Shown here: positions 1-10,206 of the stretch, piece by piece
How positions within the stretch are numbered: the first letter of the stretch is position 1
How the letters are laid out: each line of letters opens with the position of its first letter
From: Coraliomargarita_B sp046540835
GTDB lineage: Bacteria > Verrucomicrobiota > Verrucomicrobiia > Opitutales > Coraliomargaritaceae
DNA: 45,281 bases
Assembly (NCBI GenBank): GCA_046540835.1
Contig: JBKHEL010000007.1
Location: 1-45,281 of the forward strand
Direction: 5' to 3'
Notes under the pieces: model-generated
Told to the model about the DNA's origin: nothing
What the model saw: the letters and a program-made list of their open reading frames with translations, nothing else
The model's database searches: none
Program-made: the position numbers and the translations under genes

Positions 1-2
1 AT

Positions 3-3000
3 CCGCCGACTTCGGACACGCCGCCGACGGAGGTGTATCACGAGTTTGACGGGGTGATCTCCGATAACGACCAGTGGACCAAGGGGCCGAAGACGGTATT
101 GGTGTTTATGGTGCAGACCAGTGATGCCGAGGAATGGACCAACCCCAAGTCCCACGCGACTCTGGAGAGCGAGTTGGACTCGGCCTCGGAAAATTACTAC
201 CGCGCCAGCTACCACCAGACCTGGTTTGGCCCCAAGCGGCGGAGCGGGATGGATATCCCCAAGCTTCTGGTCACCCCGGTGATGGAACTGCCGGGGACCA
301 CGGCGAACTACCGCGACAGTTTTAGTTCGCTGCAATCGGCCTGTATCGCGGCGGCGCGGGAGTTGGGACCGGACTGGCAATCCGGGGAGATCAACGATCC
401 CTACAATTTTGACCGCTGGGTGGTCATGTCCAACACGGGCCTGGTGTCTTCCACAGGGCTGGCCTTTGTCGGTGGGCGCTTCTCGTGGACCGACGGGAAA
501 TTGAGCGGTAAAGTGGCCGAACACGAGCTGGGCCACAACTGGGGGGTTGTCCACGCCAACAGCTGGTATGCTCCCGACGGGGTGCCGGAGGATGTGCATC
601 CGCGCTCGGATCAGCGGCAGAACGGCGAATACGGGGACGGCTGGGACCTGATGGGCGGTGGCGGAACCTCACAGATGTTTAATCCGCAGTTTCGGCAGGA
701 TCTGCACTTTCTTGAGGAAATCCGCAATGAAGTCGTGGAGGTGACTGCCAGCGGGCGCTACCGGATCTACAATTACCTGCATGATGATTTCCGGCAGGCC
801 ACCAGTGCCACCCGGGCCCTGGTGATTCCGATTGGGACGTCCAGTTGGCAACGCGTGGTGCTGGGCTTCGGCCACCTGAACGGAACCGACGGCGGGTGGT
901 CCCGCACGGATTACAACCGCAACGCGGTGACGGTGCATTCGAAGTTGAGCAGCGGGTCCAACCGCATCGACACCACCCCCAATTCCCGTTCAGGTTCGGA
1001 CGACCGCGATGACAGTTCCATCAAAATCGGGCGCACCTACTCCGAGGGGCCCGAGGTCAACGGCACCCATGAATACGGCGGCTTTCACGTCACTCCGGTG
1101 CTGCGCGGCAGCGACGAAATCAACGGAAAAACCCACGAGTGGATCGAGGTCGAGATCTATAATCAGGAGGACATTCCCTCCAATCAGCCGCCCACCGCCT
1201 CTTTTGCCTCCGATGTGTTCACCGGCGCGGAGCCGGGACAGCCCTTTACCCTCAGTGTCGACGCCTCGGATCCGGATAACGACGATCTGGCCTACGACTG
1301 GGATTTCGGCGACGATACCTACAACATCGTCAACACCGATTCGCCAAGCAAAACCTGGGACGAACCGGGGATCTATCTGGTCGAGGTCACCGTATCCGAC
1401 ATGAAGGGCGGGCAGACCGAAGCGGCGGCCTGGGTCAAGGTCGGCACGCAGGAGCCGATGCAGCCGGTGACGCCCGGGGGCACGCTGGCGGGCCTGTCCT
1501 ACCGCTACTATGAAGGTTCGTTTTCCAGCATGCCGGATTTCGTGAATCTCATGCCGACGGCGGAGGGCACGGTGTCCAACTTCAGCATCGCTCCCCGGTT
1601 GCGGGACGACAACATCGCCTTCACCTTCGAAGGCTACATCGAGGTGCCGACGACGGATATTTACACCTTCCACGTGGCGTCCAACGACGGGGCCATCCTG
1701 ACGATCGGCGGAGAAGTCGTGGTCGACAACGACGGGGAAAAATCGATCTCCATCGAAAATAGCGGCAATATCGAATTGGCCGCGGGCATCCACCCGGTGC
1801 GGCTGGAGTATTTTCACCGCAGCGGGAACGAGGAGCTGAGCGTGACCTGGAACACGCTGTCCAGCGCGAAGACCGCGATTGATGACAGCTGGCTGGAGCA
1901 GGCCGACCCCGCCGCCGTGGATGCGCCCGCCCTGGCACTGGAAACGCCCGAGGACGGGGCGAGTTTTCTCGTCGGCAGTGATGTGCTCTTGGAAGCGGCG
2001 GTGACCGCGGCGGCGGGTGACGCCATCGAGCGGGTGCAATTCTTCGCCGACAGCGCCCTCGTGGGCACGGCGTTGGCGGAGCCCTACGAATTTTTGTGGG
2101 AAAACGTCTCCGTGGGGACGAGGGAACTCCAGGTGGTGGCCTGGACGGAGAGCGGGGGGCGTTTTTCCGGAGATCCGACGACGATTCAAGTGACCAGTCC
2201 GCCGCCTACGCGCAGCATCGGCATCAACCTCGGCGCGGACGATGCCGAGCGCTCCGTCTTTTTCAACGAGCGGTCCGGCGCGGTGTATGCCGAGCCGAAC
2301 TGGAACAATGTCAGTGACTACATGCGGGAAAACGTGCCTCTGGTCGATAACCGCGGTTTTGACACACCCGCCCGTCTCTTGCTGGCCTCCGGCCCGTCTT
2401 TCGGCGGGACTTTTTCCACGCTTGGCGACACCACCAGCGGTCCGGGACGGATGATGCGCGGCGGAGTGACCCTCCGTTACGATGCCGACTGGAATGAATA
2501 CACCCACCCGACTGCAAAGGTCTCAGACGTGCCCTACAACCGCTACGACGTGTATGTGTATTTTGATACCGCGCGGGATACGTCGGACGACACCAAGGTC
2601 CGGCGCTTTGTCCTGACGCCCGAAGGTGGCGCACCACGGCCCGCGCGCTACGGGCAAAACGCCGACAACCGTGACGATGACACCGGGGATTTTCCGAATT
2701 ACCAGATTTGGAACGGTTTCCGCGAGTCCATTGCCACCGAGCGTGACGCGCCCATTGAAGAGCGGCTGGGCAACTATGTGGTGTTCCGCGATGTCACCGC
2801 TTCCGGCTTCCAGGTTGAAGCGACCTACTATGCGGACGGAGGCGAAATCCGCCGGTTCTTCAACGCGGTGCAGATTGTGGAGGCGGTGACTCAGGGCCCC
2901 GGCCTGCAGATGGTGCGGCCCGTGGACGGATGGCAAGTGGCCGAAGGGGCGGCGGGCGTGACCTATTTAATCTCGCTGAGCGAAGCTCCGTCCGAGGATG

Positions 3001-6000
3001 TAACCGTGACGCTTTCCGCCGACAGTGAACTCGATGTGGACCCCGCCTCGGTCACCTTTACTCCGTCGGATTGGGACACACCCCGAGAAGTGGTGCTGAC
3101 CGCTGCGGCGGATGGCGTGGTGGAAGGTCCGCACAGCGGGGTGATCACCCACGCGCTCAGTGGAACGGGCGATTACGCCGGGCTGGATCCGGTGGAGGTC
3201 GAGGTGGCAATCGAGGACCGCGACCGGCAGAATCTGTCGGTTTACGCGGAGGGCGAAGCCAATGAGGCGGGCCCGGCTGCGGCCGAATTCCGCATCTTCC
3301 GCAAAGATCCCGCCGATCTCGATCAGGCTCTGTCGGTGTCCTTTGAAATGTCCGGAAGCGCCACCCCCGGTGATGATTACACCTTATCCGGCCCGGGATT
3401 GAGTTTTGATGACGCTTCCGGGACCGGGAGCGTGGACCTCGAGGAAGGTGAAATGCACACCACCGTGACCCTCACTCCCGTGGACGACGCGGAGGAGGAG
3501 GACACCGAGGAAGCGACCCTGACCCTCGCTCCTTCCGGCTACGCGGTGGCAGCTCCGATTGGGGCGACGGTTTCCATTCTCGATAACGACAAGGTGACGC
3601 ATTATTTGGAAACGATCGCGAATTGGGATGCAGACGTGTTCGACCTGGAGCACAAAACCGTCACCTTCACTCCGGACGGGTCGCAGAACTACTACACGGT
3701 CACGATTGAGGATGCCGGTGACTATCCCACTGACACTGCGGGCCACACGGTGATGCGCGATGAGCCTCTGGGGGATTCCGGCGACAACCTGACCGATGGT
3801 TATTGGGAGGTGGACGACTATCCAGTCAGTTTTTATGGGAACACCTATAATACCTTTTACGTAAGCACCAATGGCGGAATCACCTTTGGGAGCGGGGCGA
3901 CAGATGGTAATATTTTCGCCACCGAGTTTTTTGAAATGCGGCGGATCGCCTCGTTTTGGTGGGACTTGGATCTGCAAGTCTCGGGTGAAATTTATCTCGG
4001 GCGGGAGGAGACCCCGGGCGAAGAGCGGACGGTGATCACCTATGATCAGATTCCTCTGCGCTACGGGGACTCGAGCCTGTTTATTGAAACGCAGATCGAG
4101 CTGTGGGACGATGGCCGCATCACCTTCACCTGGCTCAGGGACCAAACCAACGACTCCTGGAGAACAAGTCGTCCGATCATTGGACTTTCCAATTTGACCA
4201 CCGGATTGCCTTCGGGATTTCAAGATTACGACTTCAGCGAAGCACCGGAAGCCGGGGACGTTTTGGATACCAACCGCGCTCCGTTCTTCACCGACGTGCC
4301 GGTGGAACCGGCTCCGGCGGACGCGGAAGCGAGCTGGACCCTGCGGGCCGCCGATCCGGATTTGGACGCGTTGAGTTTTGCCGCCTCCGATTTGCCCGCC
4401 TGGCTGTCGCTGACGGATCATGGCGACGGCACGGCGACCCTGTCGGGCACCCCGCCCGCGCCGGGCACCCATGACTTTTCGTTTACCGTGAGCGACGGAG
4501 AGTTGGAGGACAGCCAGGCGGTGACCCTGCAGGTGCTGCGCGCGGATGGAAGCTTCGGTCAGCCCGAGATCACCAGCACCCCCTCCAGTCTGGTTGGGAT
4601 CGCCGGGGAGACCTACAGCTACACTCTGACCGCGAACGATCCGGACGGGCGTCCGCTGAACCTGCGGGCGTCCTCAATCCCCGGCTGGCTGACTCTGACC
4701 GATAACGGCGACGGCACCGCCCAGCTCAGCGGCACCGTGCCCCCGGTCAGCCTGTCCTCGGATTTTGTCTCCCTGGAGGCAGACAACGGCCTGGGTGCCG
4801 CGACCCAGTCCTTTACCATCACCTACGAGCGTCCGCCGGAAATCGCCTTCGTAAAGCCGGACACCGATGTGGTGCGCATTGATTCCCCCGAACACACGCT
4901 CCATCTGGAAGCGGAGATCACCGAACACGCCGGGGCGGCCTCGCTGAGCTGGAGTATGGAAGCCGGTCCGGGGTCGGTGACCTTCTCGGATGCCGACGCG
5001 GTGGCGACGCGGGCCGACTTCTCCGAATCCGGCCGCTATGTGCTGCGGCTGACCGCCGATGACGGGCAAGCGAGCGCGACCCGCGACCTGCAGGTCCTGG
5101 TCGGCGACCAGCTGTCGGATCAAATCGGTTCCGGGCTGTTGGGGCACTGGGATATGAACGAGACCGAAGGGAGCGTGCTTGCAGACGGCTCCGCCGCCGG
5201 TAACGACGCCACCATTAACGACAACGGCTCGGTCTCGCTCGGCGCCTCCGGGGTGGAAGGAACCGGACTGGGGCTTTCGGGCAGTCAGAATTACGCCGAA
5301 GTGTCGGGCCTGGCGCAGCCGGATGTCTTCACCTTGTCCACTTGGGTCTATGCCGAAGCCACCCCGGCCACGGGCACCAAGACCGTGTTCAGCTTTTTGA
5401 GTGGCAGCAACACCCGCGCACGGGTGGAAACCGAATCCGGATCCTCGCGGCTCTTCTTCCGCTCCAATCACAGCACCTCGGGCCGCTGGCGGATTGAGTG
5501 GGATTTCCCCGGACTGGAGTGGTTCCATCTGACGGTGGTTTACGACCGCACCAGCACCGCAAACGCGCCCACCGCCTACATCAACGGTGTGCCGGTGCCG
5601 GTCACTCAACTCGATGCTCCTTCCGGCAGCAGCAACAGTTCTGACCGGTTCCGCATTGGATCCACTGACAGCAATTGGCGCTCCTGGCGCGGCACGCTTG
5701 ATGAAATGCGGCTGTTCGACCGCGCCGTGGCGGCAGATGAAATTCCCCTGCTTATGCAGGCCGGACCGGTCAACACCGCGCCCGTCATCACGCTCGAAGA
5801 CATTATGACCGTTCCGCAGCAGACCGTGGAACTCGGCGCGGGTGTGGCGGACGACGGACTGCCCGCTGAGATCGGTTTCGTGGATACGCTGTGGACGCAG
5901 CTCTCCGGGTTCGAGGACAGCTCCTTTGAGGCGCCCACCGTGCCCGACAGCGGCTTCACCACCGGAATATTCAGCGGCGAATACGTGTTGCGGCTGACCG

Positions 6001-8561
6001 CCGACGACGGCGGCGCGACCGCTTCGCGGACCCTGCACATCTTCAGCGACGGCGGGGATCCGCGCCCGCCGACCATTCTGACCCAGCCGCAGGACACCCT
6101 GGTTCCCCTGGGAGACAGCGCGACCTTCACCATCAGCGTGGATGCCGAGCCGGTGCCCGATTTTCAATGGCAATTCAACGGCACGGACATCCCCGGAGCG
6201 ACGGAGATGTCGCTGAGCCTCGACAACGCCGGTCCCTCCGACGAAGGGGACTACCGGGTGGTGATGACCAACAGCGAAGGATCCGCCACCAGCGACGCGG
6301 CCACCCTGTCGATCTGGTATCCGCCCGCCATCACCACGCAGCCCGCCGATCAGACCGTGGATGTGGGCGATCCGGTCAGCCTGAGTGTCAGCGCCACCGG
6401 AGACGGTGATCTGAGCTACCAGTGGTTCAAGGACGACGAGGCGATCGACGGTGAAACCGCCGCGACCTTCAGTCTTTCGTCTCCCGGAGTCATTGACAGC
6501 GGCAGCTACACTGTGGCCGTAAGCAACGGCGGGGGCACCACGCTGAGCGATCCCGCGTCTGTGGCGGTGAACGGGCTGGAGCCGACAGTGACCGAGTGGC
6601 CGACGGTGGGCGGGTTGACCTACCCGCAGACCCTGGCCGAGGTCGGGTTGACCGGAGGTGAGGCCGATGTCTCCGGCAGCTTTGAGCTTCTCGATCCGGA
6701 TACCGTGCCCGATGCCGGTCTCCACGATGCCACACTGCGCTTTCAGCCGGACGATGAGGTCAACTATGTGCCCGTCGACACGGCGGTGCAGGTGTCGGTG
6801 GACCCGGCGCTGCTCACCGTGCAGGCGGACTCGCACATCAAGCTGCTGGATGAGCCGGATCCGGTTCTGACCTGGCAACTCGTTTCCGGCGCTCTGGCTT
6901 CGGGGGACGCTTTCGCCGGAACTCTGGAACGCGAGCCCGGTGAGACCGTGGGCGATTACGCGATCACCCAGGGGACGCTCACCGCAGGTGGAAACTACGA
7001 CCTGACCTTTATTCCCGGAACCTTGAGTATTGTGGAGGAGGAGATTTTCACGGTCAGCTATGATGCCAACGGCGGCTCCGGCAGTGTGCCTGACAGCAGC
7101 GAGCATGCCGAAGACAGCACCGTGGACGTGCTTTTCAGCCCGGAGCCGACGCAGAGCGGCTTCACCTTCGCCGGGTGGAAACGCGATCCCAACGGCCCCG
7201 CGGCGGAATTCGCTTCCGGGCAGACCACCAGCTTCACCATCACCGAAGACACGACCCTCTACGCCCACTGGTTCAGCCCCTGGGAATTGCAGGATGATTT
7301 CGATGGTCTGACTGAGGGCGCGCTGCCCGGGCAAAACGGCTGGACCGGTGACAGCAGCGCCACGGTGATCGAGGATCCGGCAGATGCCGAAAACCAGGTG
7401 TTCCGGTTTGGGCCGAACAGCAATGACGACGCGACGAAAAGCCTGAGTTCGACCATCGGCTCCACGGACACCGCGACTCTGTTCTACCGCTTTTACGTGC
7501 CCGCGGGCAACTCGCGGATCAACCAGCAGTTGCGTCTCCCCTCAAGCTACATTATTCGTTTGAAATGGGATACCGATCCCTCGGAACCTCTGCTGTGGCT
7601 GTTCGACGCGTCCATGGGCGGATCCTCCAAGCAGCAGGTGGAGCAGAGTATCGACCGGGACACCTGGTATAAGATGTGGGTGGCCATTGAAAGCGGCACC
7701 AGTGAGTATCGGATCTATATGGAAGGGGGCCAATATACGGAGCCCACCCTGGTGACGGTGGCCGATATGGGAACGGACTCCGAGTCCCACCCCTTCGATC
7801 CCGGCACTATCGGTGAAATCAACTTTACGGGTTGGAGCGCCGCGCCCATGCTCTACGACGATTTCTATCTGCTGATGGATGAAATCAGTCTCGACGACCC
7901 CCGGCCCGCGCCTCCGGCACCGGTGGAGCCGCCGACCATCACCACCCAGCCCATGCCGCTGGAAGTGACCGAAGGCGACAATGCTGCGTTCCTTGTGGAA
8001 GCCTCTGGTGAGGAGCCCATCACCTACCAATGGATCAAAGACGGGAGCGACCTGGACGGCGCGACCGATACGCTGTTGAGTTTGAACGCCGTCAGTCTCG
8101 CCGAGGCCGGCCTATACCGCGTGCGGGTCTCGAATGAGGGCGGCGATGTCCTCAGTGACGAGGTCACGCTCACAGTCAACGAGCCGCCGAGTTTGAGCGC
8201 CTACGAACAGTGGCTGGAGGACAACAGCATGGATTCAGCGACCGATCCCGATGCGGAGGATCCTGATACCGGCTTCACCTATAACGAGCTGCATGTCATG
8301 GGTGCCTCGGTGGTGGACGGTGAGTGGCAGGGCATTCTGCGGGCCGGAGACGTGGTGGCAAGCGGTTCGGGCGAGCTCAGTGTTGATTTCGAAGCCCAAC
8401 CGGGCCGCCGCTACATCCTGCAGTCCTCCAGCACCCTGGACGCTGCGGACTGGCAAAATGTCGACGGTGCGGTCATCGAGCAAGCCGGTGCCCAGCAGTT
8501 CGTCCTGCCTCCACTCGGTGAAAAAGGATTTTACCGAATCCGGGTCGAAGTCATCGAATAG
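3..8561 (+). CDS. Giant secreted M11-like (gametolysin-type) metalloprotease with many adhesion modules, 5'-partial
   Basis: The frame is open to the left edge, so the N-terminus and any signal peptide lie outside. Residues below are numbered from the GTG at 33, which is unlikely to be the true start. The metzincin zinc site HELGHNWGVVH is at about 164-174 (ligands H164, H168, H174; base E165), with a Met-turn-like WDLMGGG about 40 residues later, as in M11 gametolysin-like peptidases. Modules follow: PKD (384-470), PA14 (483-625), Ig-like (633-720), an unassigned beta domain (728-955), two Calx-beta-like (964-1185), nidogen-like (1255-1395), two putative-Ig/cadherin-like (1416-1600), PKD-like (1601-1692), LamG (1696-1910), PKD-like (1915-2005), two Ig (2012-2180), MBG-like (2186-2336), InlB/Flg_new repeat (2339-2415), ConA-like (2417-2623), Ig (2633-2717), and a C-terminal domain ending in an FYRIRVE-type tail. 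It is probably an extracellular protease that binds polymers or surfaces. Substrate unknown. Domain limits are by eye. Confidence 0.85.
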   Translation, partial: PPTSDTPPTEVYHEFDGVISDNDQWTKGPKTVLVFMVQTSDAEEWTNPKSHATLESELDSASENYYRASYHQTWFGPKRRSGMDIPKLLVTPVMELPGTTANYRDSFSSLQSACIAAARELGPDWQSGEINDPYNFDRWVVMSNTGLVSSTGLAFVGGRFSWTDGKLSGKVAEHELGHNWGVVHANSWYAPDGVPEDVHPRSDQRQNGEYGDGWDLMGGGGTSQMFNPQFRQDLHFLEEIRNEVVEVTASGRYRIYNYLHDDFRQATSATRALVIPIGTSSWQRVVLGFGHLNGTDGGWSRTDYNRNAVTVHSKLSSGSNRIDTTPNSRSGSDDRDDSSIKIGRTYSEGPEVNGTHEYGGFHVTPVLRGSDEINGKTHEWIEVEIYNQEDIPSNQPPTASFASDVFTGAEPGQPFTLSVDASDPDNDDLAYDWDFGDDTYNIVNTDSPSKTWDEPGIYLVEVTVSDMKGGQTEAAAWVKVGTQEPMQPVTPGGTLAGLSYRYYEGSFSSMPDFVNLMPTAEGTVSNFSIAPRLRDDNIAFTFEGYIEVPTTDIYTFHVASNDGAILTIGGEVVVDNDGEKSISIENSGNIELAAGIHPVRLEYFHRSGNEELSVTWNTLSSAKTAIDDSWLEQADPAAVDAPALALETPEDGASFLVGSDVLLEAAVTAAAGDAIERVQFFADSALVGTALAEPYEFLWENVSVGTRELQVVAWTESGGRFSGDPTTIQVTSPPPTRSIGINLGADDAERSVFFNERSGAVYAEPNWNNVSDYMRENVPLVDNRGFDTPARLLLASGPSFGGTFSTLGDTTSGPGRMMRGGVTLRYDADWNEYTHPTAKVSDVPYNRYDVYVYFDTARDTSDDTKVRRFVLTPEGGAPRPARYGQNADNRDDDTGDFPNYQIWNGFRESIATERDAPIEERLGNYVVFRDVTASGFQVEATYYADGGEIRRFFNAVQIVEAVTQGPGLQMVRPVDGWQVAEGAAGVTYLISLSEAPSEDVTVTLSADSELDVDPASVTFTPSDWDTPREVVLTAAADGVVEGPHSGVITHALSGTGDYAGLDPVEVEVAIEDRDRQNLSVYAEGEANEAGPAAAEFRIFRKDPADLDQALSVSFEMSGSATPGDDYTLSGPGLSFDDASGTGSVDLEEGEMHTTVTLTPVDDAEEEDTEEATLTLAPSGYAVAAPIGATVSILDNDKVTHYLETIANWDADVFDLEHKTVTFTPDGSQNYYTVTIEDAGDYPTDTAGHTVMRDEPLGDSGDNLTDGYWEVDDYPVSFYGNTYNTFYVSTNGGITFGSGATDGNIFATEFFEMRRIASFWWDLDLQVSGEIYLGREETPGEERTVITYDQIPLRYGDSSLFIETQIELWDDGRITFTWLRDQTNDSWRTSRPIIGLSNLTTGLPSGFQDYDFSEAPEAGDVLDTNRAPFFTDVPVEPAPADAEASWTLRAADPDLDALSFAASDLPAWLSLTDHGDGTATLSGTPPAPGTHDFSFTVSDGELEDSQAVTLQVLRADGSFGQPEITSTPSSLVGIAGETYSYTLTANDPDGRPLNLRASSIPGWLTLTDNGDGTAQLSGTVPPVSLSSDFVSLEADNGLGAATQSFTITYERPPEIAFVKPDTDVVRIDSPEHTLHLEAEITEHAGAASLSWSMEAGPGSVTFSDADAVATRADFSESGRYVLRLTADDGQASATRDLQVLVGDQLSDQIGSGLLGHWDMNETEGSVLADGSAAGNDATINDNGSVSLGASGVEGTGLGLSGSQNYAEVSGLAQPDVFTLSTWVYAEATPATGTKTVFSFLSGSNTRARVETESGSSRLFFRSNHSTSGRWRIEWDFPGLEWFHLTVVYDRTSTANAPTAYINGVPVPVTQLDAPSGSSNSSDRFRIGSTDSNWRSWRGTLDEMRLFDRAVAADEIPLLMQAGPVNTAPVITLEDIMTVPQQTVELGAGVADDGLPAEIGFVDTLWTQLSGFEDSSFEAPTVPDSGFTTGIFSGEYVLRLTADDGGATASRTLHIFSDGGDPRPPTILTQPQDTLVPLGDSATFTISVDAEPVPDFQWQFNGTDIPGATEMSLSLDNAGPSDEGDYRVVMTNSEGSATSDAATLSIWYPPAITTQPADQTVDVGDPVSLSVSATGDGDLSYQWFKDDEAIDGETAATFSLSSPGVIDSGSYTVAVSNGGGTTLSDPASVAVNGLEPTVTEWPTVGGLTYPQTLAEVGLTGGEADVSGSFELLDPDTVPDAGLHDATLRFQPDDEVNYVPVDTAVQVSVDPALLTVQADSHIKLLDEPDPVLTWQLVSGALASGDAFAGTLEREPGETVGDYAITQGTLTAGGNYDLTFIPGTLSIVEEEIFTVSYDANGGSGSVPDSSEHAEDSTVDVLFSPEPTQSGFTFAGWKRDPNGPAAEFASGQTTSFTITEDTTLYAHWFSPWELQDDFDGLTEGALPGQNGWTGDSSATVIEDPADAENQVFRFGPNSNDDATKSLSSTIGSTDTATLFYRFYVPAGNSRINQQLRLPSSYIIRLKWDTDPSEPLLWLFDASMGGSSKQQVEQSIDRDTWYKMWVAIESGTSEYRIYMEGGQYTEPTLVTVADMGTDSESHPFDPGTIGEINFTGWSAAPMLYDDFYLLMDEISLDDPRPAPPAPVEPPTITTQPMPLEVTEGDNAAFLVEASGEEPITYQWIKDGSDLDGATDTLLSLNAVSLAEAGLYRVRVSNEGGDVLSDEVTLTVNEPPSLSAYEQWLEDNSMDSATDPDAEDPDTGFTYNELHVMGASVVDGEWQGILRAGDVVASGSGELSVDFEAQPGRRYILQSSSTLDAADWQNVDGAVIEQAGAQQFVLPPLGEKGFYRIRVEVIE

Positions 8562-8584
8562 GGGAGGATGATTAAAATACTAAT

Positions 8585-9343
8585 ATGAGAAAATTGATTT
8601 TATACGCGCTGACGCTACTCGCGTTGACTGCGGTGATCCTGGTGATCTGGCCCCGCTTGCTGGAGCCGGATCCCGAGCCTGAAGCTGAAGAAACTGCTCA
8701 GGAGCTGCCTGGTCTGGCGGAAAAAACGGATGCGGACTCACCTGCTGATCAATCGGAGTCTGTCGGCGATGACGAAGCGTTTTCCGAGCCCTTTTCCGCG
8801 CCGGATTCGATGCTTTCGGCAGCAGAGAATGTTCCGGCAGTCAAGGATGTCGAGTGGGCCGAAGAACGGCGTCAGCGCATGGCGGGGCTGATTCGTCAAG
8901 ACCCGGAAGCGGCGCTGGCCGAAGCGCTCACGCCGCGCCAATACGCGGCCTTGCCTGAAGCGGTGCAGGCCCTCGTCGAGCGACCGATTGCGACAGAAGA
9001 CTTTTACGGGGTCTACGCCGTTTGCGATCATGGGGCGGGTGCATCCCACAGCGACGCCTGCGAGATTAACAGGGAAGTTGTTTTGGGAATGGGGACTTTC
9101 GATTCGGAGGCCCTACGTGCACACATTTACGGGGCGCGTGAAAAGAAAGCCACGGTCGAAAACGATGCGCTCTACGGCGTCGCCCTGGACGGCGAAATTG
9201 CTCTGCATGAGGACGAAGCCGTGCTAGTCGATGACGGACCGGATGCCGCAGAAGGGCGGTATGCAGTGTATCATGGGAATGAAGTCCATTATTTTGAAGA
9301 CCTCAATGAGGCGGAGGCGCTTCGCACCCGGCTGAATCAATAA
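8585..9343 (+). CDS. Membrane-anchored protein resembling the N-terminal region of verrucomicrobial M11-type proteases
   Basis: A 252-residue protein. An N-terminal hydrophobic helix (about residues 4-24) is followed by an acidic, Pro/Glu/Ala-rich linker (25-95), so it is probably inner-membrane anchored with a periplasmic domain. The folded part (about 98-250) contains 'ALTPRQYAALPEAVQALVE', a short Cys-containing loop (CDHG...DACE), then a segment ending 'LYGVALDGEIAL'. From memory this pattern resembles the segment N-terminal to the catalytic domain in large verrucomicrobial metalloproteases; this is inference. It starts 23 bp after the giant protease gene on the same strand, so co-transcription is likely. 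A GGGGAGG lies 15-20 bases before the ATG, a long spacing. It could be a detached propeptide, chaperone or inhibitor of the upstream protease. No catalytic motif is seen. Confidence 0.75.
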   Translation: MRKLILYALTLLALTAVILVIWPRLLEPDPEPEAEETAQELPGLAEKTDADSPADQSESVGDDEAFSEPFSAPDSMLSAAENVPAVKDVEWAEERRQRMAGLIRQDPEAALAEALTPRQYAALPEAVQALVERPIATEDFYGVYAVCDHGAGASHSDACEINREVVLGMGTFDSEALRAHIYGAREKKATVENDALYGVALDGEIALHEDEAVLVDDGPDAAEGRYAVYHGNEVHYFEDLNEAEALRTRLNQ

Positions 9344-9380
9344 GCGAGGGGCACCGGTTCAGGTCCGGCCTTGGCTGCCT

Positions 9381-10196
9381 TCATTCGATCTCAAGCACGA
9401 GCCGCAGTCCGGTATTGGTCTGCCTTTCATCCGGCGGATGTCCATTGCGATTGGCCGAGCGCAGGGTGGCGGGTTTATTGAACCAACTGCCGCCTCGATA
9501 GACCTTTTTGGTTCCTTCGGCGGCTCCTTTCGGATTGAGCGTGTCTGCGGGATCATAACGGTCGCTGCGCCAATCCTCGCACCATTCCCAGACGTTGCCG
9601 CTCATATCGTAAAGTCCCCAGGCGTTGGGCTTGTTCTGGCCGACCGGATGGCTGCGGCCTTCGGCCAGGGGGAAGGCCCAGGCGTAATCATGCACCTGCC
9701 AGTCGGAAGCGTCGGTGCCCCAGTGGTAGCGCGTTTCAGTGCCCGCCCGGCAGGCGTATTCCCATTCGGCTTCGGTGGGTAGACGAAAACGACCCAAACC
9801 CAATGCATTGAGCTTGTCGATAAAGGCCTGCGCGTCGTGCCAGGATACCCGGTCGACCGGGTGCTCGCCGGAATCCGGAAAAGTCTGAAAGACCGAGGGG
9901 TTTTCGCCCATGACGGCCTCCCACTGGCTCTGGGTGACTTCGTAAATGCCCATGTAGAAGGCCTTGCGAATGTGCACCTCCCGGACCGGGCCTTCATCCG
10001 CCTGCCGTCCCCGTTCATCTTCGGGACTGCCCATCCTGAAAGAACCGGCGGGAATGGCAGTGAAATGCAGGTTCGGTCCGCTCGGCAGGGCGACGCTTTT
10101 CTGCTTCGGCGCTCCGGTTGCACAGCTCGCCGTCAGGGCCGTCAGAAAGCAGGCCAAATACCGGAACGCTCGTTGTGGGTCGATTTGTTTGATCAC
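9381..10196 (-). CDS. Exported SUMF1/FGE-fold protein without the FGE catalytic cysteines (copy A)
   Basis: A 271-residue SUMF1-domain protein (formylglycine-generating enzyme sulfatase family fold). Hallmarks are IPAGSFRMGS, YEVTQSQWEAVMG, PVDRVSWHDAQAF, RLPTEAEWEYACRAG, GLYDMSGNVWEWCEDW and RGGSW (234-238). The N-terminus has a hydrophobic stretch ending TASC, a loose lipobox, so it may be a lipoprotein. In true aerobic FGE two cysteines that bind copper follow the RGGS motif; here the stretch after RGGSW reads FNKPATLRSANRN and has none, so sulfatase-maturing activity is not supported. The start is a GTG at 10196 with no clear Shine-Dalgarno. It is last in a minus-strand operon, 10 bp after copy B and downstream of a sulfatase. 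The role may be ligand binding or a different enzyme on the same fold. Confidence 0.88.
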   Translation of the reverse strand: MIKQIDPQRAFRYLACFLTALTASCATGAPKQKSVALPSGPNLHFTAIPAGSFRMGSPEDERGRQADEGPVREVHIRKAFYMGIYEVTQSQWEAVMGENPSVFQTFPDSGEHPVDRVSWHDAQAFIDKLNALGLGRFRLPTEAEWEYACRAGTETRYHWGTDASDWQVHDYAWAFPLAEGRSHPVGQNKPNAWGLYDMSGNVWEWCEDWRSDRYDPADTLNPKGAAEGTKKVYRGGSWFNKPATLRSANRNGHPPDERQTNTGLRLVLEIE

Positions 10197-10206
10197 TGGG
10201 TTGTAT

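Noticed and set aside
990..2507. 505-codon open frame on the minus strand
   Set aside because: It lies inside the giant protease gene in the mirrored frame; its His/Arg/Val-rich product has no domain pattern and reflects high GC codon bias.
4674..7334. 886-codon open frame on the minus strand
   Set aside because: Antisense shadow of the same giant gene, whose plus-strand translation shows clear LamG and Ig modules across the region.
8568..8588. Six-codon ORF overlapping the start of the 252-residue protein gene (ATGA)
   Set aside because: The purine-rich sequence abuts its ATG with no spacing, and the peptide is too short to support as a gene or leader peptide.
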